Counted from the stretch's first letter, positions 1 to 8,511 are shown. The stretch is DNA of 64,000 nt from Nocardia niigatensis NBRC 100131 (GCF_000308655.1 NZ_BAGC01000043.1:124001-188000); one strand, 5' to 3'. Numbers and translations are program-made. Notes: generated by a model from the sequence alone, not told the origin.

Positions 1-2
1 AC

Positions 3-896
3 GATGGCGATGTCACGCTGGTCATTTCGGCCGCCGACATGGACAACATCATGGGCGGCGCCAAACTGGTGGTGGAACTGCTGGACCGGATGACCTCAGC
101 GGTGGCCATGGCCTATGTGCGGGAGCTGCGGTCGGTGGTGAGCGAACACCACACGGCGGTGCACACGCTCACATCCGCGCTGCTGGGCGGGCACAGCACC
201 TCCACCATGGCCCGCGAATGCGGCATCGAGATCGCCGAGACGTATCACGTACTGGCACTGGCGATTCCCGAACATCCCGAGGAGCACTCGCCCACCGTGA
301 ACGGTGCGGTGGTGGCGCGGCGCAAGCTGCGCCGGGTGCAGGCCGAACTGGCACACCGGTATCCGGACCGGGTGTTGTCGCTGCTCAGCGTGGACGGCGG
401 CACCCTGCTGGTGCCGAGCACCGCGCTCGTGGACGAGGAGCTGGACGAACTGATCGAGCAGCTGTCGCGAGCGGCCCGGGTGCCGATCACCGCGACGCTG
501 GTTTCGGCCGCGCCGCAACAGATTCCGGACGCCGCCGACCAGGCGCACGAACTGCTCGACATCGTGCACCGGCTGCGGCTCGTGCGCGGCTTGTTCCGAT
601 TCGACGAACTGGCACTGGAATACCAGCTGACCCGGCCGGGTCCGGGCCGCGATCACCTGGGGTCGCTGCTGGATCCGCTCGACGAGCACGCCGAGCTGCT
701 GGAGACGCTGCAATCGCACATCAGCAACAACCTGAACCGGCAGCGCACCGCGCGCATGCTGCACGTGCACACCAATACGGTGGACTACCGGCTCAAACGG
801 ATCGGGCAGCTGACCGGCTTCGATCCCACCCAGGCGTCGGGACTGTGGTACCTGCGCTCGGCGCTGGTGGCCCGCACGTATCAGGCGGCGGGCTGA
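3..896 (+). CDS. PucR/CdaR-type helix-turn-helix regulator, 5' end outside window
   Basis: The reading frame is open from the first bases of the window, so the true start lies upstream and only the C-terminal part is seen. An ATG at 39 is in frame but has no obvious ribosome binding site. The last 60 residues form the C-terminal helix-turn-helix of the PucR family (HTH_30): a segment beginning LLETLQSHISNN, then RTARMLHVHTNTVDYRLKR. In this family the middle part is a ligand or GGDEF-like regulatory region and the C-terminus binds DNA. No purine domain is visible because the N-terminus is missing, so the inducer is unknown. It is followed by a lipase gene on the opposite strand. The family call is firm; the regulated genes cannot be named. 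Confidence 0.85.
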   Translation, partial: DGDVTLVISAADMDNIMGGAKLVVELLDRMTSAVAMAYVRELRSVVSEHHTAVHTLTSALLGGHSTSTMARECGIEIAETYHVLALAIPEHPEEHSPTVNGAVVARRKLRRVQAELAHRYPDRVLSLLSVDGGTLLVPSTALVDEELDELIEQLSRAARVPITATLVSAAPQQIPDAADQAHELLDIVHRLRLVRGLFRFDELALEYQLTRPGPGRDHLGSLLDPLDEHAELLETLQSHISNNLNRQRTARMLHVHTNTVDYRLKRIGQLTGFDPTQASGLWYLRSALVARTYQAAG

Positions 897-915
897 CAGA
901 GCGAACCCGCGGGCG

Positions 916-2112
916 TCAGCAGTTGGCCGGCGCGGGCTCGCCGCGCATGCGGGCATCCAGCCAGGACAGCGCGGGCGGGAGACCGAGCACCGCGGCGGTG
1001 AGATGGTCCGGGACCGGAACCTGCACGCTCCACACCTGGGCGCCGGCGGCGCAGTAGCGGTGGATGGTGTTCACCACGGCGTCCACCGGGATCAGGCCGT
1101 CGATGGGTGAATGCCATTCGAAGACGGGCATATTCGGGACGCCGGGGTACAGCTCCAGGCTGTTCTCCTCTACCACCGAGCGGGCCTGCGGGTCGTCGGT
1201 CATGACCGTGGATTTGGCGATGTCCAGCGCGCCCTGGCCCGCGCCCGCGGCCAGAATGTCATTGGTGCAGCTGTTGAGCAGCTTGTCGCGCACGGCCAGG
1301 CCGTGCTCGTTGAGCTGGTCGGTGAGCGGAAACCGGTCCGGGTATTCGCGTTCGAGACCCAGCCCGGCCGCCAGCGCCAGCCCGAAGGCCGGATGCCGGT
1401 TCATGCCCAGGGCTTCCAGCATGCTGACCAGGTTCATGGGCACGCCGCCCATGGCCGCGCCCGCGAGGTGCAGGTCGGGGGCGTAGGAGGCGGCCAGCGC
1501 CGCGGCCCAGGCGGTAGCCATGCCGCCGCCCGAGTATCCGGCCATGGCGACCGGACTGTGCTCGACCTTCAGATCCGGGACGTGCTGCACGGCGCGAATG
1601 CCGTCGAGGGTGATCTGACCGCCGAGTTTGGCCACGCCGTAGGCGAATCGGGGGCCGAGGTGGTCGGGCAGGGCCAGCGTCCAGCCGCGCCGCAGCAGCA
1701 TGTTCCAGGCGGGGGCCTCGCGGACCACGAGGTTCGGGTCGCTGGTGTAGAGCACCCGCGAGACCGCGCACTGCGCGCCCAGGCCGTTGATGATCTGCTG
1801 GTAGGACAGCACGGGCGCGTCCGGGCGGCGGTTGCGCGGGGACAGCACCGTGGTGGTGGCCGCGATGGGCTGACCGGTGGAGTCGGTGGAGCGGAACTTG
1901 ATCAGCGTGACGTCGGTGCCGGGGAAGCTGGGCAGGGCGGGCATGGCGCGCAGGGCCAGCACGTCGCCCGGCTGGTGGTCGGCGATGTCGGCGGGGGCGG
2001 CGTAGAAGGGGTCCGGATCCGGCGCGGCGAGAAGTGGTCGGGCTGCGGCCGGTCCCGCGGCGACGGTCAGCAGCAGAGCTGCGGCCACCGCGATGGACAC
2101 GCGAATCCTCAT
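916..2112 (-). CDS. secreted lipase of the LIP family
   Basis: This 398-residue secretory lipase (PF03583 type) is predicted to hydrolyse acylglycerols outside the cell. The ATG at 2112 was chosen because it places a signal peptide at the N-terminus (MRIRV, a hydrophobic AVAAALLLTVAAG, then AAARPLL); the open frame upstream of it looks non-coding. The nucleophile elbow GYSGGG is at about residues 192-197, with Ser194 as the expected nucleophile. A likely Asp lies in HSPIDGLIP and a likely His in VPDHLT near the C-terminus, in the order usual for the family. Nocardiae and rhodococci commonly carry several such lipases. It is convergent with the regulator on its left and diverges from a small gene on its right. 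Confidence 0.88.
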   Translation of the reverse strand: MRIRVSIAVAAALLLTVAAGPAAARPLLAAPDPDPFYAAPADIADHQPGDVLALRAMPALPSFPGTDVTLIKFRSTDSTGQPIAATTTVLSPRNRRPDAPVLSYQQIINGLGAQCAVSRVLYTSDPNLVVREAPAWNMLLRRGWTLALPDHLGPRFAYGVAKLGGQITLDGIRAVQHVPDLKVEHSPVAMAGYSGGGMATAWAAALAASYAPDLHLAGAAMGGVPMNLVSMLEALGMNRHPAFGLALAAGLGLEREYPDRFPLTDQLNEHGLAVRDKLLNSCTNDILAAGAGQGALDIAKSTVMTDDPQARSVVEENSLELYPGVPNMPVFEWHSPIDGLIPVDAVVNTIHRYCAAGAQVWSVQVPVPDHLTAAVLGLPPALSWLDARMRGEPAPANC

Positions 2113-2288
2113 GCCGGGCAGCGTAGAAAGGCGAGGCGGCCGCGGCCAGAGGGGCGAGCGAACCTTCCGAATAGTCACAATGGGCACGGTGACCGGTTGT
2201 GAACGCGCGCCCGATCTGGCACGCGAATGTTTCCGTTCCAACGGGTAACAACCACGCTCGCGCGGCGCTTGTGACATTTCCAAGCGCG

Positions 2289-2333
2289 AACCGAAACACG
2301 TTCCTGTACAGGCAAATCCAGTTACTTTCGGTT
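2289..2333. promoter_or_regulatory. 8-bp inverted repeat around a 10-bp palindrome in a divergent promoter region
   Basis: In the 291-bp gap between the lipase and the small gene at 2404, AACCGAAA (2289-2296) and TTTCGGTT (2326-2333) form a perfect inverted repeat with a 29-nt spacer. Inside the spacer is the perfect palindrome CCTGTACAGG (2303-2312). The position between two divergent starts fits a protein-binding site; the regulator is unknown. The rest of the gap shows no other signal. Confidence 0.4.
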
Positions 2334-2403
2334 ACAGAGACGCGCGGCCGACGCAGGGGTCGGCGCGCGTGTCTCCCCCGCCACCAATCGAGGAGCAGCA
2401 CAC

Positions 2404-2646
2404 ATGGCCGGCATCACCGAAGGCAAGGTCCTGTTCGACAGCGTCGGCGAGGCGCTCACCCACCGCGTCACCGTCTACCTGGGCGGGCCCGAGGAGGGGG
2501 CCGAGCTCACCATGGAATACGCGGCGACCTGGAAAGAGGCCTCGGACTTCACCGTCGCGGCCGTGCACGCCGGACTGGCCGTGACGGTGGACAACCGGAT
2601 CCGGCCGGGGCTGCGAAGATTGCCCCGCTACGGATTCCGGCACTGA
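2404..2646 (+). CDS. small hypothetical protein, 80 aa
   Basis: The family is not recognised. The ATG at 2404 has a good ribosome binding site (GAGGAG, eight bases upstream). The protein begins MAGITEGKVLF, is mildly acidic in its first two thirds and ends with a basic tail (RPGLRRLPRYGFRH). No signal peptide, membrane segment or cysteine is present, so it is probably cytosolic. It stands alone, diverging from the lipase gene and convergent with the mycolyltransferase-like gene. The good start and actinobacterial codon use support a real gene; the function is unknown. Confidence 0.6.
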   Translation: MAGITEGKVLFDSVGEALTHRVTVYLGGPEEGAELTMEYAATWKEASDFTVAAVHAGLAVTVDNRIRPGLRRLPRYGFRH

Positions 2647-2682
2647 AATAGGCTGCGCCCTAACTGAATTCGTATGTCCTGG

Positions 2683-3690
2683 CTACCGCCCGGAGTCCTG
2701 GGCGAAGGCGGTGGCGAGGGTGTCCCAGGCCGGGCCGAGCTCGGCGGCGAAATCCTCCCAGGCGTGAATCCCGGTCGGCTCGTAGCGCAGGGTGGCGGGA
2801 ATTCCCAGGTCGCTCAACCGTTTCGCGAAGTGCTCGGTGCACACGCGGGCCCCGGCCTCCAGCACCACACCGCCACCACCGGCCAGCAGGGCCGCCATCG
2901 GATTGGGCGATTGGAGCACCTCGTTCATATCGGGAGCGCCGGGCACACCCGAGGAGGCGGCCAGATAGATCACGGTGCCGCGCAGCGCTTCCGCGCCCAC
3001 GGTGCTGTCGTGGGTCAGCCAGTCGGCGGTGCCGGGCGGACCCCACAGGTTCACGACATTGCCGCCGCGCGAGGCGACGGTGAGCGCGGTGATGGCGCTA
3101 CCGGGACCATCGATGGTCGAGTAGCAGCCGCTCAATCCGGCGACGGCACGGTAGAAGCCGGGGTGACGGTGGGCGAGCATCATCGCGCCCTGCGCGCCCA
3201 TCGAGACGCCCGCGATGGCCCGGCGGCCGTCGGAATGCAGATATGGCTCGATGGCGCCGGGTAGCTCGGAGGTCAGGAAGGTCTCCCAGCGATTCCAGCC
3301 GAGGGCGGCATCCGCATGCTGCCAGTCGGAGTACATGCTGCCGGTGGCGCCGGCCGGGAAGACCACGTCGACGGGCTTGTCCGCGAAGAAATCCGCGGCG
3401 TGCCCCTTGGTCAGCCAGTCGGAGACGCCCTCGGCGTCCACGCCGTCGAGCAGGTAGAGGGTGGGGCGGGGTCCGTCGCCGGCACCGTGCAGCACATCGA
3501 GGGACACGGTGCGGCCCATGGCAGCGGAGGGCACGTCGACCCGCTCCCAGTGCGGGCCGAGCTGATTCACCCGGGTCACATTGGTCGGCGCCGCGGCACG
3601 GAGCGGCACCCCGGCCTGGGCGGTCACGCCGAAATACGGGAACGTGATCATCGCCAGCGCCGCGGCCCCGGCGGCAACCCGGCGCTTCAC
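2683..3690 (-). CDS. secreted mycolyltransferase/esterase, antigen 85-like
   Basis: This 335-residue exported esterase of the PF00756 family resembles the antigen 85 mycolyltransferases that move mycolic acids onto arabinogalactan or trehalose. A signal peptide (MKRRVAAGAAALAMITFPYF) covers roughly residues 1-26. The nucleophile motif GVSMG places Ser at about residue 163, and a GIHAW motif near the C-terminus supplies the expected His. YSDWQ at about residue 120 is typical of antigen 85 relatives. Substrate choice (trehalose mycolate or another ester) cannot be read from sequence. It supports a mycolic-acid-producing host. It is a single gene on the minus strand, ending 36 bp from the small gene at 2404-2646. 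Confidence 0.85.
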   Translation of the reverse strand: MKRRVAAGAAALAMITFPYFGVTAQAGVPLRAAAPTNVTRVNQLGPHWERVDVPSAAMGRTVSLDVLHGAGDGPRPTLYLLDGVDAEGVSDWLTKGHAADFFADKPVDVVFPAGATGSMYSDWQHADAALGWNRWETFLTSELPGAIEPYLHSDGRRAIAGVSMGAQGAMMLAHRHPGFYRAVAGLSGCYSTIDGPGSAITALTVASRGGNVVNLWGPPGTADWLTHDSTVGAEALRGTVIYLAASSGVPGAPDMNEVLQSPNPMAALLAGGGGVVLEAGARVCTEHFAKRLSDLGIPATLRYEPTGIHAWEDFAAELGPAWDTLATAFAQDSGR

Positions 3691-4360
3691 GACCCGGCTC
3701 CCGTCTCGGGATTGTCGTGAATCCTGTTGTGCGACACTCTAACTCCTCACGCCGGGCGTGATATCCGAAGAACCCACCGAGCGGGTGCGAGGTTGGCCGC
3801 TCGATGGGTCTTCATCCGATGGGAGTGCAGTTGCGACTGCACCGGTCTCGTCTCGAACAAGCGGTCCTCGCGTGCGGGGGCAGGAGAGGACCTCTTACTC
3901 ACCTCCAAAACACGTGTCCCGGTGCGTTTTCCGATTCCGGCATCGACCGCGCAATTCATTCGATACCCGAACCACGGCGAGCGTAACCAGCCCCTGGGGC
4001 CGATCGGCAGGGCGCGAGCCACCTTCTGGAGAGTTCACAAGATGTGCGGCGCGGGCGTGGGATGGACCACAGCAGGGTTTATCCCGCATCCGGCGTCGCG
4101 CTCATCGCGCTCTCGAGCCGGGCCCGCCGGATCCGGGCGTCAGCGCCGGCCGTCGATCGGCGTTGTGGGGTCTCACAAGAGGCTGTTGCGTAGCCTCCTG
4201 GACACCGTTCGACGGAGTGGGCGTTGTTCATCACGCCACACCCATCCCCTATCTCGTTCGAGAATCCAGCATCGTGGCCGGGGACTGTTCTCAGTCGAAT
4301 CTTGCTCGCCGAGAGGATTTCCCGGCGAGGGCGGTTGGAATCGCCAGTGTGCTGACCGGA
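3691..4360. other. 670-bp gap without a convincing gene, rich in hairpins
   Basis: Open frames on both strands here have no recognisable domain and no good ribosome binding site. The composition looks less GC-rich than neighbouring genes by eye. Three perfect inverted repeats stand out: GTGCAGT-tgcg-ACTGCAC at 3825-3842, GGTCCTC...GAGGACC at 3863-3892, and GAGGCT-gttgcgt-AGCCTC at 4179-4197. The gap could hold a structured non-coding RNA, a promoter region or decayed DNA; the sequence alone does not decide. Confidence 0.5.
3825..3892. repeat. two adjacent hairpins
   Basis: A 7-bp stem with a 4-nt loop (3825-3842, GTGCAGTTGCGACTGCAC) is followed 20 nt later by a second 7-bp stem with a 16-nt loop (3863-3869 paired with 3886-3892). 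They lie in the long intergenic gap. No U-run follows, so a simple terminator is unlikely. Confidence 0.4.
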
Positions 4361-5347
4361 TTATTGGATTGCCCGCTCGAGAACAGGCTTCCCGAACCAG
4401 TCGAGGCTCTGTCCGTGCGGGCGGGTGTATGCCATCGGCGCCCCATTCCACCCGAGTACGAGATGCACGTCGGCCGGTCCGGCAGGGAGATCATCAGCGC
4501 CGAAATCCACTACTCCCGGAGGCTCATTGGTAATCCACTCACACGGAAGCTCACGCACCATGTCCGGAAAAGCCGCTCGATCCTCGCGCGCAAGATAGAG
4601 CAGCACAGCGCTCCCGAAGACAATGACAGGTATATCGGCGGGAGCCTCATGGACCAGGTCCGCCAGAGCATTGCTGAGATCACCCCGCACCAGCCGCGGC
4701 GGATTCTCCCGGGCGATGGCAGCGGCATTTCGCAAGCGGTCCAGGCGATTTCGCTGTTCCGGCCAGACGAGTGATTCCAGCCAGCGCACATCGTCGGGAT
4801 CTCGCACATCCAGCGGGTTCAGATCGATCCCCGCGCGGTGCACGACATTCGGCAATTCGGTGGGCAGCGGCGGGTTTCCGGTCGTCGCGCACGGAAGGAC
4901 AACGGTGGATCGCCCATCCAGCGGATCGAGAATGGGGCCGTCATCGTAGGTGTAGCTGTACCGATCGGGGTACAGGCACAGCCCGGCGGAAGCACCGAAC
5001 TCTATGAGCGCCACCGGATCCGAGCCATGCCTCGCGAGCAGCGGTAGCAGGGTCGCGGTCCGGCCCACCTCGTTGGTCTGGGTTCTCCGGGTCATGGCGA
5101 CATCCCTGACCTCAGGCCAGTTGCTGATCAGGAAGTCCTTGAACTCCTCGAACGACCCTACGGTCACGCCCAGGAATCTGGCCGCACCGAGGACCAGATT
5201 GGGCTGACGCTTGTATACCGGCAGGGCGTCTATCAGTGCGAGAAGCTCCGCGTCCCTCGCGATTCCGAGGCACCAGTGCTCGTAGCAGGGCGAGTAGCCC
5301 CGCACTTCCTTCTCGGCGAATGCCCGGTAACGATCGGCGGTTTCCAT
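4361..5347 (-). CDS. DUF2332 family protein
   Basis: This 328-residue protein matches the actinobacterial DUF2332 family (PF10094), whose role is not known. The start at 5347 (METADRYRAF) is preceded by GGGGGAGCAGT, a clear ribosome binding site; a longer frame upstream is rejected. Family-like features are an N-terminal SPCYEHWCLGIA, a central EFGASAGLCLYPDRY that resembles a nucleotide or SAM-binding turn, and a C-terminal LGWNGAPMAYTRPHG. No signal peptide or membrane segment is seen. It lies downstream of nrdE in the same direction, but a terminator separates the two. Base composition looks slightly lower in GC than its neighbours, so acquisition by transfer is possible. Confidence 0.8.
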   Translation of the reverse strand: METADRYRAFAEKEVRGYSPCYEHWCLGIARDAELLALIDALPVYKRQPNLVLGAARFLGVTVGSFEEFKDFLISNWPEVRDVAMTRRTQTNEVGRTATLLPLLARHGSDPVALIEFGASAGLCLYPDRYSYTYDDGPILDPLDGRSTVVLPCATTGNPPLPTELPNVVHRAGIDLNPLDVRDPDDVRWLESLVWPEQRNRLDRLRNAAAIARENPPRLVRGDLSNALADLVHEAPADIPVIVFGSAVLLYLAREDRAAFPDMVRELPCEWITNEPPGVVDFGADDLPAGPADVHLVLGWNGAPMAYTRPHGQSLDWFGKPVLERAIQ

Positions 5348-5375
5348 ACTGCTCCCCCACATCGGCTGCCACGAA

Positions 5376-5408
5376 AAGGGCGTCCGCGGCGACAGCCGGG
5401 ACGCCCTT
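5376..5408 (-). terminator. terminator after nrdE
   Basis: AAGGGCGTCC (5376-5385) and GGACGCCCTT (5399-5408) form a perfect 10-bp stem with a 13-nt loop, just downstream of the nrdE stop. Read on the minus strand the stem is followed by TTCG, giving a short T-run (CCCTTTTCG). It also lies just ahead of the DUF2332 start. Confidence 0.7.
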
Positions 5409-5422
5409 ATCGATAGCACCTG

Positions 5423-7606
5423 TCAGAGCATGCAGCTCACGCAGCCCTCGACTTCGGTGCCCTCGAGAGCCATCTGGCGAATCCGGATGTAGTACAGCGT
5501 CTTGATGCCCTTCCGCCAGGCGTAGATCTGGGCCCGGTTGACGTCGCGAGTCGTGGCGCTGTCCTTGAAGAACAGGGTCAACGACAGACCCTGGTCGACG
5601 TGCTGCGTCGCCGCGGCGTACGTGTCGATGATCTTCTCGTAGCCGATGTCGTACGCGTCCTCGAAGTACTCGAGGTTGTCGTTGGTCAGGTAGGGGGCCG
5701 GGTAGTAGACGCGGCCGATCTTGCCTTCCTTGCGGATCTCGATCTTCGACGCCACCGGGTGAATCGAGCTGGTGGAGTGGTTGATGTACGAGATCGAGCC
5801 GGTCGGCGGCACCGCCTGCAGGTTCTGGTTGTAGATGCCGTGCTCCATGACCGAGGCCTTCAACGCACGCCAGTCTTCCTGGGTGGGGATGTGCACACCG
5901 GCGTCGGCGAAGATCTGGGCGACACGGTCGGTCTTGGGCTCCCACGCCTGCTCGGTGTACTTCTCGAAGAACTCACCGGAGGCGTACTTCGAGTCGGCGA
6001 ATCCACCGAACGCCGAACCCCGCTCGATCGCAATCAGATTCGAGGCCCGGATCGCGTGGTAGGCGATCGTGTAGAAGTAGATGTTGGTGAAGTCCACACC
6101 CTCTTCGGAGCCGTAGTGGACCCGCTCCCGCGCCAGGTAGCCGTGCAGGTTCATCTGGCCCAGGCCGATGGCGTGGGACTCGTTGTTGCCCTGCTCGATC
6201 GACGGCACCGAATAGATGTGCGTCTGGTCCGACACCGCGGTCAGCGCGCGAATCGCGACCTCGACCGACTTGCCGAGGTCCGGCGAGTCCATGGTCTTGG
6301 CGATGTTCAGCGAACCCAGGTTGCACGAGATGTCCTTGCCCACCTTGGCGTAGGACAGATCGTCGTTGAACTCCGACGCGGTGGAGACCTGCAGGATCTC
6401 CGAGCACAGGTTGGAGTGGGTGATCTTGCCCGCGATCGGGTTGGCCCGGTTCACGGTGTCCTCGTACATGATGTACGGGTAGCCCGACTCGAACTGCAAC
6501 TCGGCGATGGTCTGGAAGAACTCGCGAGCCTTGATCTTGGACTTGCGGATCCGCTTGTCGTCGACCATCTCGTAGTACTTCTCGGTCACGTTGATGTCCG
6601 CGAACGGCACGCCGTAGATGCGCTCCACGTCGTACGGCGAGAACAGGTACATGTCCTCGTTCTTCTTCGCCAGCTCGAAGGTGATGTCCGGGATCACCAC
6701 ACCCAGCGACAGCGTCTTGATGCGGATCTTCTCGTCCGCGTTCTCCCGCTTGGTGTCCAGGAAGCGGTAGATGTCGGGGTGGTGCGCGTGCAGGTACACC
6801 GCGCCCGCGCCCTGCCGCGCACCCAGCTGGTTCGCGTAGGAGAACGAGTCCTCCAGCAGCTTCATGATCGGGATGACACCGGAGGACTGGTTCTCGATCT
6901 TCTTGATCGGCGCGCCGGCCTCACGAATATTGCTCAGCAGCAACGCGACACCGCCGCCGCGCTTCGACAGCTGCAGCGCCGAGTTGATCGAGCGGCCGAT
7001 CGACTCCATGTTGTCTTCGATGCGGAGCAGGAAGCAGGACACCGGCTCGCCGCGCTGCTGCTTGCCCGAGTTCAGGAACGTGGGGGTGGCCGGCTGGAAG
7101 CGGCCGTCCATGATCTCCTCGACCAGCTCGCTCGCCAGGGTCTCGTCACCGGCGGCCAGGGTCAGGGCCACCATGCACACGCGGTCCTCGAAACGCTCCA
7201 GATAGCGCTTGCCGTCGAACGTCTTCAGCGTGTACGAGGTGTAGTACTTGAACGCGCCGAGGAAGGTCGGGAACCGGAACTTCTTGGCGTACGCCTGCTT
7301 GAACAGCTGCTTGACGAACTCGCGGGAATACTGGTCGAGCACCTCGGTCTCGTAGTAGTTCTCGCGCACCAGGTAGTCGAGCTTCTCCTCCAGATTGTGG
7401 AAGAAGACCGTGTTCTGGTTGACGTGCTGCAGGAAGTACTGGTGCGCGGCCTCCCGGTCCTTGTCGAACTGGATCTCGCCGTTGGGGCCATACAGGTTCA
7501 GCATCGCGTTGAGGGCGTGATAGTCCAGACCCTCGGTCGCGGAGTCGCCGCTGACGGGCCGCTCTACGCGGGCAGTCTTTCCGACCGGTGCTGTTGTCGT
7601 TGCCAA
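5423..7606 (-). CDS. nrdE: ribonucleoside-diphosphate reductase class Ib, large subunit
   Basis: This 727-residue catalytic subunit reduces ribonucleoside diphosphates to deoxyribonucleotides, using a tyrosyl radical delivered by NrdF. The sequence is nearly collinear with mycobacterial NrdE from DYHALNAMLNLY onward. Diagnostic parts are SNLCSEILQVST (substrate-site cysteine), NLGSLNIAKTM, PTGSISYINHSTSS, and the redox pair at the very end (CVSCML), which is re-reduced by NrdH. The gene overlaps the end of nrdI by 43 bp if the ATG at 7606 is used; a later start in the poorly conserved first 25 residues is possible. It is the last gene of the nrdH-nrdI-nrdE operon. No nrdF lies in this window, so the small subunit must be elsewhere, as in mycobacteria. 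Confidence 0.97.
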   Translation of the reverse strand: MATTTAPVGKTARVERPVSGDSATEGLDYHALNAMLNLYGPNGEIQFDKDREAAHQYFLQHVNQNTVFFHNLEEKLDYLVRENYYETEVLDQYSREFVKQLFKQAYAKKFRFPTFLGAFKYYTSYTLKTFDGKRYLERFEDRVCMVALTLAAGDETLASELVEEIMDGRFQPATPTFLNSGKQQRGEPVSCFLLRIEDNMESIGRSINSALQLSKRGGGVALLLSNIREAGAPIKKIENQSSGVIPIMKLLEDSFSYANQLGARQGAGAVYLHAHHPDIYRFLDTKRENADEKIRIKTLSLGVVIPDITFELAKKNEDMYLFSPYDVERIYGVPFADINVTEKYYEMVDDKRIRKSKIKAREFFQTIAELQFESGYPYIMYEDTVNRANPIAGKITHSNLCSEILQVSTASEFNDDLSYAKVGKDISCNLGSLNIAKTMDSPDLGKSVEVAIRALTAVSDQTHIYSVPSIEQGNNESHAIGLGQMNLHGYLARERVHYGSEEGVDFTNIYFYTIAYHAIRASNLIAIERGSAFGGFADSKYASGEFFEKYTEQAWEPKTDRVAQIFADAGVHIPTQEDWRALKASVMEHGIYNQNLQAVPPTGSISYINHSTSSIHPVASKIEIRKEGKIGRVYYPAPYLTNDNLEYFEDAYDIGYEKIIDTYAAATQHVDQGLSLTLFFKDSATTRDVNRAQIYAWRKGIKTLYYIRIRQMALEGTEVEGCVSCML

Positions 7607-8034
7607 AACAATCCCAATCCCTCTCGGACGCGCTCGACGTCCTCGGCAGTTCCCATGAGTTCGAAGCGATACAGGTACGGAACCCCTGCCTTGCGTGAGA
7701 TCACTTCTCCCGCATAGCAGTACGTATCGCCGAAGTTCGTGTTGCCGCTCGCGATCACGCCGCGCAGCAGGGCGCGGTTGTGCGGGTCGTTGAGGAACTT
7801 GGCCACCTGACGGGGGACGAATTCCTTGTCGGATCGCTGCCCACCCAAAACGTGCCGACCTCCCCCGTAGGTGGGGACGATCAGCACGAAGGGACGGTCG
7901 ACGCGAAGCGAGTCGGCAGTGTGAAGCGGTATGCGAACGGCGGGCAGGCCCAGCCGTTCGACGAAGCGGTGCGTGTTCTCCGAAGCGCTCGAGAAGTAGA
8001 CCAGATTCGGTGTCGCGCTGGACATCTCGGTCAT
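7564..8034 (-). CDS. nrdI: flavodoxin-like NrdI
   Basis: This 156-residue flavoprotein supplies oxidant for assembling the manganese-tyrosyl radical cofactor of NrdF. It has the flavodoxin-type start LVYFSSASENTHRFVERL, which binds FMN phosphate, then PTYGGG and IASGNTNFG as in other NrdI proteins, and C-terminal PYLYRFELMGT. The start at 8034 follows AAAGGAGGGGAG; an ATG three codons later is also possible. The 3' end overlaps nrdE, consistent with translational coupling. The gene lies 63 bp behind nrdH, with a small hairpin between them. Confidence 0.95.
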   Translation of the reverse strand: MTEMSSATPNLVYFSSASENTHRFVERLGLPAVRIPLHTADSLRVDRPFVLIVPTYGGGRHVLGGQRSDKEFVPRQVAKFLNDPHNRALLRGVIASGNTNFGDTYCYAGEVISRKAGVPYLYRFELMGTAEDVERVREGLGLFWQRQQHRSERLPA

Positions 8035-8069
8035 CTCCCCTCCTTTCGATTCGGACGAACCTGCAGGAG

Positions 8070-8091
8070 GCCGCCGGCCCTGACCGGCGGC
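8070..8091 (-). promoter_or_regulatory. intercistronic hairpin between nrdH and nrdI
   Basis: GCCGCCGG (8070-8077) and CCGGCGGC (8084-8091) make a perfect 8-bp stem with a 6-nt loop. It lies between the nrdH stop and the nrdI ribosome binding site. There is no T-run, so it may affect processing or partial attenuation and is not a full terminator. Confidence 0.4.
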
Positions 8092-8097
8092 GCGACG

Positions 8098-8337
8098 TCA
8101 GGCGACGGCGACGATGTCGGCCAGAGCCTTGATGCGGTCCGGACGGAAGCCGGACCAGTGATCGTCACCGGCGACGACGACGGGGGCCTGCAGGTAGCCC
8201 AGGGCCATGACGTAGTCGCGGGCTTCGGGGTTCTCGGAGATGTCGATGACGCTGTAGTCGACACCGGCCTTGTCGAGGGCGCGGTAGGTGGCGTTGCACT
8301 GGACACAAGCGGGCTTGGTGTAAACGGTGATGGTCAT
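8098..8337 (-). CDS. nrdH: glutaredoxin-like NrdH redoxin
   Basis: This 79-residue thioredoxin-fold protein donates electrons to NrdE. It begins MTITVYTKPACVQC; the CVQC pair (residues 11-14) is the redox centre typical of NrdH. The C-terminal WSGFRPDRIKAL matches the NrdH signature that binds thioredoxin reductase. The start at 8337 was chosen over a longer frame because it follows GGAGAAGGGG and gives the usual length of 75-80 residues. It is the first gene of the operon. The pair of NrdR-like boxes about 175-220 bp upstream suggests repression by NrdR. Confidence 0.95.
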   Translation of the reverse strand: MTITVYTKPACVQCNATYRALDKAGVDYSVIDISENPEARDYVMALGYLQAPVVVAGDDHWSGFRPDRIKALADIVAVA

Positions 8338-8362
8338 TGGTATCCCCTTCTCCTTGCCTTCG

Positions 8363-8394
8363 GTCCGTCTGCAGTGCCGTCGTCCGTCTGCAGT
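8363..8394. repeat. 13-nt direct repeat in the nrdH leader
   Basis: GTCCGTCTGCAGT occurs at 8363-8375 and again at 8382-8394, a period of 19 nt, inside the transcribed leader of nrdH. Each copy contains CTGCAG. The role is unknown; it may be a small duplication. Confidence 0.4.
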
Positions 8395-8511
8395 CACACG
8401 GCTCAAACAAGATCCACGTAGTAAGTGCGCAAACCCCTGGAAGCGGAACCGAAGCTCCTGGTCACCCGGCGTCGTTCGAGGTCCTCGCCTAGCGGCCTTC
8501 CAGCTCCCAAG

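Noticed and set aside
2281..2340. LexA (SOS) box near the lipase promoter
   Set aside because: GAAACACGTTC has the wrong spacing compared with GAAC-N4-GTTC.
3747..4022. Minus-strand open frame with a TTCGAGA motif, looking like a tRNA T-loop
   Set aside because: The flanking arms do not give an acceptor or anticodon stem, and the T-stem pairs poorly; it does not fold as a tRNA.
5600..7717. A 705-residue plus-strand open frame opposite nrdE
   Set aside because: It lies opposite the highly conserved NrdE; the translation is low-complexity Val/Leu/Arg.
8338..8510. Adenosylcobalamin riboswitch in the nrdH leader
   Set aside because: No conserved B12-box is found, and class Ib reductase is not usually controlled by B12.
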